DNA from: Berkiella sp964594635
GTDB lineage: Bacteria; Pseudomonadota; Gammaproteobacteria; Berkiellales; Berkiellaceae
DNA length: 9,240 nucleotides
Direction: 5' to 3'
Assembly (NCBI GenBank): GCA_964594635.1
Contig: CAZQMV010000026.1
Span: forward strand, 1 to 9,240
Part shown: in pieces, positions 1 through 6,343 of the stretch
How the letters are laid out: the number at the start of each line of letters is the position of its first letter
Position numbering within the stretch: position 1 is the stretch's first letter
Made by a program: the position numbers and the translations under genes
The notes under the pieces: generated by a model
The model's input: the letters and a program-made list of their open reading frames with translations, nothing else
What the model was told of the DNA's origin: nothing
Databases searched by the model: none

Positions 1-55
1 GTAAGTGTCCATAATGGAATAAATCAGAAATAACAAAGGTGTAGGCAATTTTCAT
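1..55 (-). CDS. Nucleotidyltransferase (cytidylyltransferase-like), N-terminal fragment
   Basis: Only the first 18 codons are inside the window; the gene runs off the left edge. The peptide begins MKIAYTFVISDLFHYGHL. It contains a short beta-strand followed by D-L-F-H-Y-G-H, the HxGH nucleotide-binding signature of the class I-like cytidylyl/adenylyltransferase superfamily (TagD glycerol-3-phosphate cytidylyltransferase and relatives). Family knowledge says such proteins make CDP- or ADP-activated small alcohols or sugar phosphates. The ATG at 55 lies 12 nt after the stop of the upstream 583-aa transferase, so the two are probably co-transcribed. The ribosome-binding site is weak (AAGA-like). 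Co-location suggests it supplies an activated unit to that transferase, which is inference. The substrate cannot be read from 18 residues. Confidence 0.7.
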   Translation of the reverse strand, partial: MKIAYTFVISDLFHYGHL

Positions 56-67
56 TTTTTCTTATTC

Positions 68-1819
68 TCAGGATTTGCAATATTTCTCAAGTATTTTAGG
101 TGGCCAACGATTTTCTCCCATGATAGGCAAATTATTCATTACGCTATCACAAAAATAATCAATATAAGCATTTTCCCCCGGCAATAAATCTTGAGCAGAT
201 ATTTCTTTAGGATGAGAGGAGAATACATCTATGCCTCGCTTGATGGATAACCAATCTTTATGATCGGTTCCAAACAAGCCTGTTACGGTAGAAGCATGGA
301 ATGCGTACAAATACCAATATTTTAAAGCCAACGTTTGCAAGGCTTTTTCTTTATCTAACGACCAACTTTCTTTAAGGAATTTTTCTAAATACAAGAAATA
401 ATCGTCCTTTGATTTTGGATCAAAGGTAAAACCTTTGCCCGCATAATGCACTGGCCCAATCGCAATCAGTGGCTTTCCTAAACAAGAGTATTCTAAACCG
501 GTTGTAGACATATAAGTGGCAGCAACTGAAGCTAAATGCATCACATCGTAGGTTTCTATCTTTTCTTCAGGCTTAATCAATATGACATTACTTGGTAATA
601 CAAAATTACGTGTTTTTAATTCATTCTCAAAACGTGAACGAGTTAGAGGCGCAACCGTTGGTACAATGTTTTCTGCAGGATGCACTCGAATGATCATTTG
701 ATACTGTGAGTGACTTCTAAACCATTCCATCGTTTCAAAAAGCCATTCATACATATTTTTGAATGAATCACTTTCAATATTGGTATTGGCATCCCAGATA
801 ACGCCCGTTAGCGCTAAGAAAGTTGGTTTGCTGGAATCAATCTGTAATTGTTTAGCCACTTGTGCAATTCGCTCGTTTATACCCAACTCATGTTGAGGTT
901 CCAAATACAGACCTCTGGCTTTAAGATCTTGTTGTACCTGTTTTTGTTGATCTGCACCCCATGGCTGCTTTAACCAGGATGACCATGCAGGCGTCACATG
1001 AACAATTTCAGTGGTGTTAAGCGCATAATTCCATGACATAGGCTGAAGACCTGTTGGATAATAACGATAGTATGGAATACCTTGTTGCTGACATAGATGA
1101 TTAAGTACGCCCCATTGATAATAATACCCACCATTACCAACAACACGATCAGGTTTTACGGCTTCTAATATTTTTTTATAACTTCCCAAGAGTGCCAAGA
1201 CGTTAAAAGCATGGTGAGAAGCTAATTGATTTGCCTCCCTTTGCCAATTGGGTTTGATTTCGCCCTGCAAGTTATTATTCACAACGGCTTTCCATACTTC
1301 TTTACCTAATGGAAATCCCTCGATGATCACTTCTGACCAATTTCCTGCCGTCCACTCAGTGACTTGTTTCCAAATATCTTCACGCTCTTCTTGACTGATA
1401 AATGTAGATAATCGCACTGGTTGAATTTGCAAAATTTCCCACAAACGTGTATCACTTTTAACACATTGCTGGCAAATATCGGCTCTTCGTTTTGCAAACG
1501 CTGGCTCATTTGTTTTTTGCCATACACCAGCATAAATCATACATTGATCTGCTTGCAACTTATCGCACATCGTTGGAATGATCTCTGCACCGCGCAAACG
1601 CAATGCTGAGATAAGAACACCATCGTGAGCCCACCAAGTGTGATCTTGGTTAAACAGCGTGGGCCACAATATTCTCACCTGCGGTTTGATATCGTGTTTT
1701 TTGATATAGTCTAAACAACTTATTGTCAGTTGGTTTAGACGAACTTCTGTTAACGACGGTTTGGGAGGAAAACATGTACGTTTAACGGCTCTTGCTATAG
1801 AGATAATTTTTTGCTTCAT
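68..1819 (-). CDS. GT-B-like polysaccharide/capsule biosynthesis transferase
   Basis: A 583-aa soluble protein without signal peptide or clear membrane segments. The C-terminal half carries features of capsule-synthesis and CDP-glycerophosphotransferase-like GT-B proteins: an R-V-H-P turn near residues 378-381, then a stretch ending in S-T-T-G-L-E (438-443) with G-K-P a few residues later, and A-G-K-G-F-T (460-465). In these families the S/T-T-G-L-E...GKP region lies in the nucleotide-binding C-terminal Rossmann domain. The N-terminal half is poorly conserved to my eye, though rich in Trp. The likely role is transfer of a sugar or sugar/alditol phosphate to a surface polysaccharide in the cytoplasm. 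An in-frame GTG at 1825 could add two residues; I chose the ATG because neither has a strong ribosome-binding site. It is the first gene of a leftward unit continuing into an HxGH nucleotidyltransferase. Exact donor and acceptor are unknown. Confidence 0.75.
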   Translation of the reverse strand: MKQKIISIARAVKRTCFPPKPSLTEVRLNQLTISCLDYIKKHDIKPQVRILWPTLFNQDHTWWAHDGVLISALRLRGAEIIPTMCDKLQADQCMIYAGVWQKTNEPAFAKRRADICQQCVKSDTRLWEILQIQPVRLSTFISQEEREDIWKQVTEWTAGNWSEVIIEGFPLGKEVWKAVVNNNLQGEIKPNWQREANQLASHHAFNVLALLGSYKKILEAVKPDRVVGNGGYYYQWGVLNHLCQQQGIPYYRYYPTGLQPMSWNYALNTTEIVHVTPAWSSWLKQPWGADQQKQVQQDLKARGLYLEPQHELGINERIAQVAKQLQIDSSKPTFLALTGVIWDANTNIESDSFKNMYEWLFETMEWFRSHSQYQMIIRVHPAENIVPTVAPLTRSRFENELKTRNFVLPSNVILIKPEEKIETYDVMHLASVAATYMSTTGLEYSCLGKPLIAIGPVHYAGKGFTFDPKSKDDYFLYLEKFLKESWSLDKEKALQTLALKYWYLYAFHASTVTGLFGTDHKDWLSIKRGIDVFSSHPKEISAQDLLPGENAYIDYFCDSVMNNLPIMGENRWPPKILEKYCKS

Positions 1820-1844
1820 CGTCACACTTAAATTTGCTAATGCT

Positions 1845-1864
1845 TTGGGAACTGATTGGGAAAC
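1845..1864 (+). repeat. TTGGGAA tandem-spaced repeat in leader
   Basis: TTGGGAA occurs at 1845-1851 and again at 1856-1862, a centre spacing of 11 nt, about one helical turn. Both copies fall in the predicted untranslated leader of the leftward transferase gene. Helical phasing would suit a DNA-binding protein, but the motif is short and may be coincidental. Confidence 0.3.
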
Positions 1865-1939
1865 AAGTTTTATCGTGTGTTTGGTTAATCTCTCTTTTCA
1901 ATTCAGCAGATCACCTTACTTTGCTTCTCTTTGGCATTG

Positions 1940-1969
1940 ATTATACCCCAGTCCGACACTGCGTATAAA
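1940..1969 (-). promoter_or_regulatory. Leftward sigma70-type promoter candidate
   Basis: Read on the minus strand, a perfect TATAAT lies at 1945-1940. An 18-nt spacer separates it from TTTATA at 1969-1964, which matches the -35 consensus at 4 of 6 bases. Transcription would start near 1933, leaving a leader of roughly 110 nt before the start codon at 1819. It would drive the 583-aa transferase and the following nucleotidyltransferase. The -10 is convincing and the -35 is weak. Confidence 0.55.
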
Positions 1970-2016
1970 GCAATCGCACAAGCGTTACCTCACCAAATTT
2001 GTGGTATAAAGTAATC
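1963..2016 (+). repeat. Pair of 13-nt imperfect direct repeats
   Basis: GTATAAAGCAATC at 1963-1975 and GTATAAAGTAATC at 2004-2016 agree at 12 of 13 positions and are 41 nt apart. The first copy overlaps the -35 region of the leftward promoter candidate, and the second contains the rightward -10. The placement would suit a regulator binding both promoters, but two AT-rich -10-like elements could also look alike by chance. Confidence 0.45.
2002..2010 (+). promoter_or_regulatory. Rightward extended -10 promoter candidate
   Basis: TGGTATAAA fits the extended -10 pattern TGn-TATAAT with one mismatch. No good -35 hexamer sits 16-18 nt upstream, as is common for extended -10 promoters. Transcription would begin near 2017, about 77 nt before the MBOAT start at 2094. 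It is the best candidate for expression of the acylation cassette; an alternative TATAGT at 2051-2056 also lacks a -35. Confidence 0.4.
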
Positions 2017-2081
2017 CTTAAATTTCGAGATCAGACGCATTAATTCAATATATAGTTATACAATTGACATTTAACCATGGC

Positions 2082-2085
2082 AAGG
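2082..2085 (+). promoter_or_regulatory. Ribosome-binding site deciding the MBOAT start
   Basis: AAGG at 2082-2085 lies 8 nt before the ATG at 2094. An upstream TTG at 2064 is in frame but has no comparable site, and the ten residues it would add do not look like the start of this family. The site therefore supports the ATG. Confidence 0.6.
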
Positions 2086-2093
2086 TAAGCAAG

Positions 2094-3650
2094 ATGCTAT
2101 TTAATTCTTACTTGTTTATTTTTCTTTTTCTTCCACTGACACTGTATGGCTTTTATCAGATAGGCAAAGTGGTTAATGCTAAAGCAAGCCTCATTTGGTT
2201 AATTGTCACGTCGCTTGTGTTCTATGGCTGGTTTTCACCGAGTTTTGTCTTACTCATCTCTCTTTCAATTTTGGTCAATGCTGCAATTGGTAAACGTCTC
2301 ATTTGGCATCCACATAAAGTACTGCTTTTCATGGGCATTGTATTTAATTTAAGCCTAATTGGTATTTTTAAATATGCTCAATTTGTTGCTGACAATATTT
2401 CATGGCTGCTCAACCTTTCTGCACCCAATTTAAAAATGGTTTTACCCCTTGCTATCTCTTTTTTCACCTTCCAACAGATCGCTTTTATTGTTGACTGCTA
2501 TCAAGGAAAGGTTAAAGCCTGCGATTTCTTGCGATATTGCCTTTTTATCGTTTTCTTCCCACAACTGATTGCTGGGCCCATTGTTCAGCATCACCAAGTC
2601 ATACCTCAATTTGAAAATAAGTATTTTAACAAAATCAATATGCAACATATTGCACTTGGTTTATCCATTTTTATCGTCGGATTATTCAAGAAAGTGATCT
2701 TTGCTGATAACTGTGCTGTTTTTGCCAATCCCATTTTCCAAGCAGCTGAGCAAGGTATTGAACTAACCTTTTTTGAGTCCTGGTGGGGTGCAATTGCCTA
2801 TACTCTTCAGCTGTATTTTGACTTTTCAGGCTATTCTGATATGGCAATTGGATTAGCGCTCTTGTTTAATATTAAGCTGCCAATTAATTTCAATTCTCCT
2901 TATAAAGCTCTCAACATTATCGATTTTTGGCGCCGATGGCATATCACTTTATCAACTTTCCTGCGAGATTATCTCTATATTCCCTTAGGTGGTAATCGCA
3001 AAGGCACTTTTCATCGGCACCAAAACCTCATGATTACGATGTTGCTAGGTGGGATATGGCATGGTGCAAGCTGGAATTTTGTGATTTGGGGCGCTTTACA
3101 TGGTAGCTACCTTGTTATTAACCATAGTTGGCGCTCTTTTCGCCAGAACGTCTTAAAGCAAGATCTTTCTCAATCAACGTTATTAGGAAAGTACAGCTCA
3201 CAGTTATTAACCATTTTATGCGTCATTATCGCCTGGGTATTTTTCCGCGCCCCCTCTTTTAGTGGTGCCATGCATATGCTCAAAACCATGAGTGGATTAA
3301 ATGGGATTTCTTTATTGCAAAGCTTTGCAACCAAATTAGGCTCATTTACGCCATGGCTTAACCAGCATGGTGTTACTTTTAATGGCTTATTTGCCAATGA
3401 ATTAACCGATCTGCGCAGTGCAACGTTTATCATGATCCCATTGTGGATGATTATTTTGCTGCTCCCTAATTCACAGCAAACTATTCTGTCTCAACCTAAA
3501 GTTTCATCCTTTTGGCACTTAACTGTATCAAAAAATCATTTATTGGTGTGGAAGAAGAATACGATTTCAGCCATTTTTATTGGTATTTTAGGAATGTTAA
3601 GCATATTGTGCTTAGCTAAAGCATCTGACTTTATATATTATCAATTTTAA
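2094..3650 (+). CDS. MBOAT-family (AlgI-like) membrane O-acyltransferase
   Basis: A 518-aa polytopic inner-membrane protein with many hydrophobic helices. The N-terminus MLFNSYLFIFLFLP is typical of AlgI/PatA/DltB-type MBOAT proteins. The conserved block F-W-R-R-W-H-x-T-L-S (278-287, His283) is followed by L-Y-I-P-L-G-G-N-R (294-302). G-G-I-W-H-G-A-S-W-N (319-328) holds the presumed catalytic His323, matching the essential His of AlgI. The protein ends in F-I-Y-Y-Q-F, a usual ending for this group. These enzymes move acyl groups, usually acetyl, across the membrane for esterification of exported polysaccharides. The length is normal and all key residues are present. The next gene, 9 nt on, encodes an SGNH-like protein, the classical partner of such acyltransferases (AlgJ/AlgX, DltD, PatB). 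Acetylation of the O-chain or capsule is the likely outcome; the acyl group and target sugar are not shown by sequence. Confidence 0.9.
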   Translation: MLFNSYLFIFLFLPLTLYGFYQIGKVVNAKASLIWLIVTSLVFYGWFSPSFVLLISLSILVNAAIGKRLIWHPHKVLLFMGIVFNLSLIGIFKYAQFVADNISWLLNLSAPNLKMVLPLAISFFTFQQIAFIVDCYQGKVKACDFLRYCLFIVFFPQLIAGPIVQHHQVIPQFENKYFNKINMQHIALGLSIFIVGLFKKVIFADNCAVFANPIFQAAEQGIELTFFESWWGAIAYTLQLYFDFSGYSDMAIGLALLFNIKLPINFNSPYKALNIIDFWRRWHITLSTFLRDYLYIPLGGNRKGTFHRHQNLMITMLLGGIWHGASWNFVIWGALHGSYLVINHSWRSFRQNVLKQDLSQSTLLGKYSSQLLTILCVIIAWVFFRAPSFSGAMHMLKTMSGLNGISLLQSFATKLGSFTPWLNQHGVTFNGLFANELTDLRSATFIMIPLWMIILLLPNSQQTILSQPKVSSFWHLTVSKNHLLVWKKNTISAIFIGILGMLSILCLAKASDFIYYQF

Positions 3651-3659
3651 GATTAATTT

Positions 3660-4745
3660 ATGTCATATCGTCGTTGGACAAAAATCGTTATTTACTTTGT
3701 TACTTTACCGGTGATTGCGCTTGGAATACTCAATTTTATCATTGATCCCTTTAGCGTTTTCCATAGCAACATAATGAACTATGATTATGAAATTAACGAA
3801 CGCTTTAATAAAATATGGCATATTGATAAAAACCATGCTCGTTACAATGCCTATATTATGGGTTCTTCACGCTCTGGAACCACATCACCTCATTTACTTG
3901 AAAAGTATATCCCAAGAAGCCATTTTTATAATTTTACAGTGGCAGGATGCACACAATACGACAATCTACTAATACTTGAATATTTTCTTGAAAAAAAGTA
4001 TCCCATTAAGCATATTTTTCTTCAGATCGATATCAGTGATATTTATGGTTTTAAAGCTCCTGAGGGAAACTACAATGCTAAACACCATCCTCATGTAACA
4101 CATAGTTCTTTAACGACGCATTACTTATCCTATTTGACTATTTTGCCAGTGAAACGTTTTCTTGAAAAAATAAAAGTGAACTACTTTGGTGAACACAAAA
4201 ATTACTTACGTTATGATTTAACACAGTCTGGTAGATGGCATGTGGATTATTTAGAGGAAAAAATTAAAGCAGATCCAAAAAAATATATTCAAGATCAAGT
4301 ATCATTTAATCAGCAGGTTTCAAGGGGCGCCAAAGGAACCAAAATAAAAGAAAACATTGACGCCTTAAAAAAAATTAAAGTACTCGCTGATAAACATGCA
4401 ATCAATCTTATTGTGTATATCGCTCCTCACAACCAACACATGATGGATACTTTTCACGCAGAAAGCTACTTACACTATTTACAAGAAATAGCAAAAATTG
4501 TGAATTATTGGGATTTTTCTGGATACAACAGTATTTCATGCGATGATCATTTCTATTATGAAAGTTCACATTACCGCGACCAACTAGCAGAACTTGTCGT
4601 AAAAAGAATTTTTAATGATTCTACAGTCACACTACCGAATGATTTTGGACATTTTGTCACCGCCCAAAATATTCAATCACGTCTAAGTCATCAACAACAA
4701 GCCCTTGCAATGCGGGATAGTGTTCAATTAGCAAAGTTACATTAA
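3660..4745 (+). CDS. Membrane-anchored SGNH-like protein, probable acylation partner
   Basis: A 361-aa protein with one N-terminal membrane segment (about residues 8-28) after a basic start, so most of it should lie in the periplasm. G-S-S-R-S-G (68-73) sits where SGNH hydrolases have the block I GDS motif, making Ser70 the candidate nucleophile. Near the end, Y-E-S-S-H-Y (300-305) resembles the block V D-x-x-H motif with Glu301 in place of Asp and His304 retained. Gly96 after a beta-strand could be block II. Proteins of this type accompany MBOAT O-acyltransferases (compare DltD and AlgJ/AlgX) and complete acyl transfer to the glycan. The gene starts 9 nt after the MBOAT stop, with a poor ribosome-binding site, so it probably depends on translational coupling. 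It may be a transferase, an esterase or an inactive scaffold. Its C-terminal 40 residues after the motif are polar and show no recognisable domain. Confidence 0.7.
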   Translation: MSYRRWTKIVIYFVTLPVIALGILNFIIDPFSVFHSNIMNYDYEINERFNKIWHIDKNHARYNAYIMGSSRSGTTSPHLLEKYIPRSHFYNFTVAGCTQYDNLLILEYFLEKKYPIKHIFLQIDISDIYGFKAPEGNYNAKHHPHVTHSSLTTHYLSYLTILPVKRFLEKIKVNYFGEHKNYLRYDLTQSGRWHVDYLEEKIKADPKKYIQDQVSFNQQVSRGAKGTKIKENIDALKKIKVLADKHAINLIVYIAPHNQHMMDTFHAESYLHYLQEIAKIVNYWDFSGYNSISCDDHFYYESSHYRDQLAELVVKRIFNDSTVTLPNDFGHFVTAQNIQSRLSHQQQALAMRDSVQLAKLH

Positions 4746-5699
4746 TTCTTTATATTTCATTAACATATTTTCATTCTCATTTTTGTAGATTTCAAATGAA
4801 AATCGATAAGTACCCGTTTGTCGATATTTCTTATGCGAAAAGCTATATAGCGGTGAGCTATATGAAATCGTATTGGTAAACCTTGGCTTTTGAGTCATAC
4901 CACCACGATGCAAGCACCGAACTGTATCAACCAATATACACTGACCTGGTTTAGCTAAAAAAGAAATAGCGCAATTTAAATCTAAACCTGCTGCCTCAAT
5001 TTGCTGATCGGTCATTCCTTCAGGTAAATTCTGGTAAAAATGAGTCGTACTCAATGTGGGTGGAAAAAATTCAAATGGTCCATTTTCTCGTGTAATTTCC
5101 ACAGGTGAAAAAAACAATTTCAAAATGCGCTGTTGTTGAGAATCACAATGCCACAATTGCGAACCAAATTGCTTACCTTCATGAATGGGATTGTAAACTA
5201 AAGAGGCTTCTTCGATTAAAGGTAAATATTTAATATAGAGACTGGCAATCATCAATAAGTTTTCATGGCAAGCAAGCAGCGACAAAGGGTCCTGCTCTTG
5301 GGTTTTCTCATAAATTTTATAGGAAATTGTTTTCCCAGCATAAATTCCTTGCTCAAGACTAGTTAAGTAATCTGGTGAAGAAATCGATCGGGTTTTAAAT
5401 TGTGCTATCAGCTCATTGCAATAGTTTAATACTGTCTCTTCTTGAATATGTAGATCTGCAAAATTTAAAAACACATATCCCTTTTTCTCAAGCTCATCAA
5501 CAATATTCTTGATAAAGGAAGGCGCCGTCTTCAAAAGATGTAAATAGATCTTTTTTCTTGTTGCCACATTCATGGCTGGATCATATTTGGCAAAGAAATG
5601 ATGATACTTTCTATTTAATATTCCTTGATCTGCTAGATAATTTCTAGCTACTCGCTTAGCTTTTCTTAATCCCTTATAAACAATAGTATTCTTTATCAT
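4737..5699 (-). CDS. PhyH-family 2-oxoglutarate/Fe(II) dioxygenase
   Basis: A 320-aa cytoplasmic protein of the phytanoyl-CoA dioxygenase family. The facial triad is complete: His184 and Asp186 in L-W-H-C-D and distal His264 in V-R-C-L-H-R-G-G. Arg273 in K-P-R-F is suited to bind 2-oxoglutarate. Family members hydroxylate, and some remove N- or O-alkyl groups or form rings, using O2 and 2-oxoglutarate. I place the start at the ATG at 5699, because TAGGGA lies 5 nt upstream and the start is 13 nt after the HisH stop; a longer reading from 5759 would overlap HisH by 47 nt without support. The first 40 residues are basic and may be a separate extension. As the last gene after the amidotransferase module, it probably modifies the same sugar or a precursor, but the substrate is unknown. 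Its 3' end overlaps the convergent SGNH gene by 9 bp. Confidence 0.85.
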   Translation of the reverse strand: MIKNTIVYKGLRKAKRVARNYLADQGILNRKYHHFFAKYDPAMNVATRKKIYLHLLKTAPSFIKNIVDELEKKGYVFLNFADLHIQEETVLNYCNELIAQFKTRSISSPDYLTSLEQGIYAGKTISYKIYEKTQEQDPLSLLACHENLLMIASLYIKYLPLIEEASLVYNPIHEGKQFGSQLWHCDSQQQRILKLFFSPVEITRENGPFEFFPPTLSTTHFYQNLPEGMTDQQIEAAGLDLNCAISFLAKPGQCILVDTVRCLHRGGMTQKPRFTNTISYSSPLYSFSHKKYRQTGTYRFSFEIYKNENENMLMKYKELM

Positions 5700-5704
5700 A
5701 CGTG

Positions 5705-5710
5705 TCCCTA
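5705..5710 (-). promoter_or_regulatory. Ribosome-binding site deciding the dioxygenase start
   Basis: TAGGGA on the minus strand (5710-5705) lies 5 nt before the ATG at 5699 and just after the HisH stop codon (5715-5713). It is among the better Shine-Dalgarno matches in the leftward operon and fixes the dioxygenase start inside the longest open frame. Confidence 0.7.
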
Positions 5711-5712
5711 CA

Positions 5713-6342
5713 TTAAAGCTGCAGATATTTCTTAAAAAAAGTGAGTCCTGCTTGACCACTTTTTTCTGGATGGAACTGACAACCTATGATGTTGTCTTTT
5801 GCAATTAATGCCGTGATTTGTTCTTCCTGATACTCATACTCACCCAGGCAAAATTGTGCTTCCATGGGTCTTGCGACATAGGAATGAACAAAATAGAACC
5901 ATTCATTACTAAGATCTAAAAAGGTATCATACCGGTTCTGGCAGTTATTCATTGCAATTTTTGACCACCCAATCGACGGTATTCTTTTGCGTTTTAATTT
6001 GTTAGATTCAATCTTAACCACTTTACCAGGTATAACGCCAAAACCCGCATGATTTCCATATTCTTCACTCTCCGTAAGCAACATTTGCATGCCGACACAG
6101 ATCCCTAAAACGGGTCGTTGCTTTTCAAAATAGGCCAAAAGAGGCGAAAGTAAACCTCGATCTTTGATCATGTTGATACAGTGACCAAAAGCGCCAACTC
6201 CTGGCAAAACTAATCTGTCTGCTTGCAATATAGTATTTGCATCATGAGTTAATATTACCTTGGCACCACAAGCCTCTAATGCACGAGTAATGCTTAAAAT
6301 ATTGCCACAACCATAATCAACTAAGGTTACTTGTAAACTCAT
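5713..6342 (-). CDS. hisH: HisH-like glutamine amidotransferase subunit (sugar amidation)
   Basis: A 209-aa class I glutamine amidotransferase of HisH type, full length. The catalytic triad is present: Cys82 in G-I-C-V-G-M-Q, and His191 and Glu193 in Q-F-H-P-E-K. The L-P-G-V-G-A-F oxyanion segment (46-52) is intact. It would hydrolyse glutamine and pass ammonia to the neighbouring HisF-like protein. The usual P-H-x-G-W-N motif reads P-S-I-G-W-S here (122-127), with Ser123 for His. The gene begins 1 nt after the HisF stop. The setting beside an N-acetyl sugar amidotransferase and a CMP-nonulosonate synthetase indicates a role in making the acetamidino group of a surface sugar, as described for the WbpG/HisH2/HisF2 set of Pseudomonas aeruginosa, rather than in histidine synthesis. 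No other his genes are nearby. Confidence 0.9.
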   Translation of the reverse strand: MSLQVTLVDYGCGNILSITRALEACGAKVILTHDANTILQADRLVLPGVGAFGHCINMIKDRGLLSPLLAYFEKQRPVLGICVGMQMLLTESEEYGNHAGFGVIPGKVVKIESNKLKRKRIPSIGWSKIAMNNCQNRYDTFLDLSNEWFYFVHSYVARPMEAQFCLGEYEYQEEQITALIAKDNIIGCQFHPEKSGQAGLTFFKKYLQL

Positions 6343-6343
6343 C

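Larger units (their letters stand above)
1820..2093. other. Divergent intergenic control region
   Basis: A 274-bp non-coding stretch between the leftward transferase gene and the rightward MBOAT gene. It holds a leftward promoter candidate, a rightward extended -10 candidate and two short direct repeats, all listed separately. No ORF with a plausible product, tRNA or strong terminator hairpin was seen. Because both transcription units start here, it is the only place in the window where a regulator could control both at once. Confidence 0.7.

Noticed and set aside
2064..2093. TTG start adding ten residues to the MBOAT protein, and TTGACA as a -35 box
   Set aside because: The ATG at 2094 has AAGG 8 nt upstream and gives a typical family N-terminus. 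A -10 matching the TTGACA would fall on AAGCAA just before the start codon, so it is not a credible promoter.
3170..3433. 87-codon open frame on the minus strand
   Set aside because: It is antisense to the MBOAT gene, without motifs or ribosome-binding site.
5700..5759. N-terminal extension of the dioxygenase from 5759
   Set aside because: It would overlap the HisH C-terminus by 47 nt, while TAGGGA and the ATG at 5699 give a clear start.
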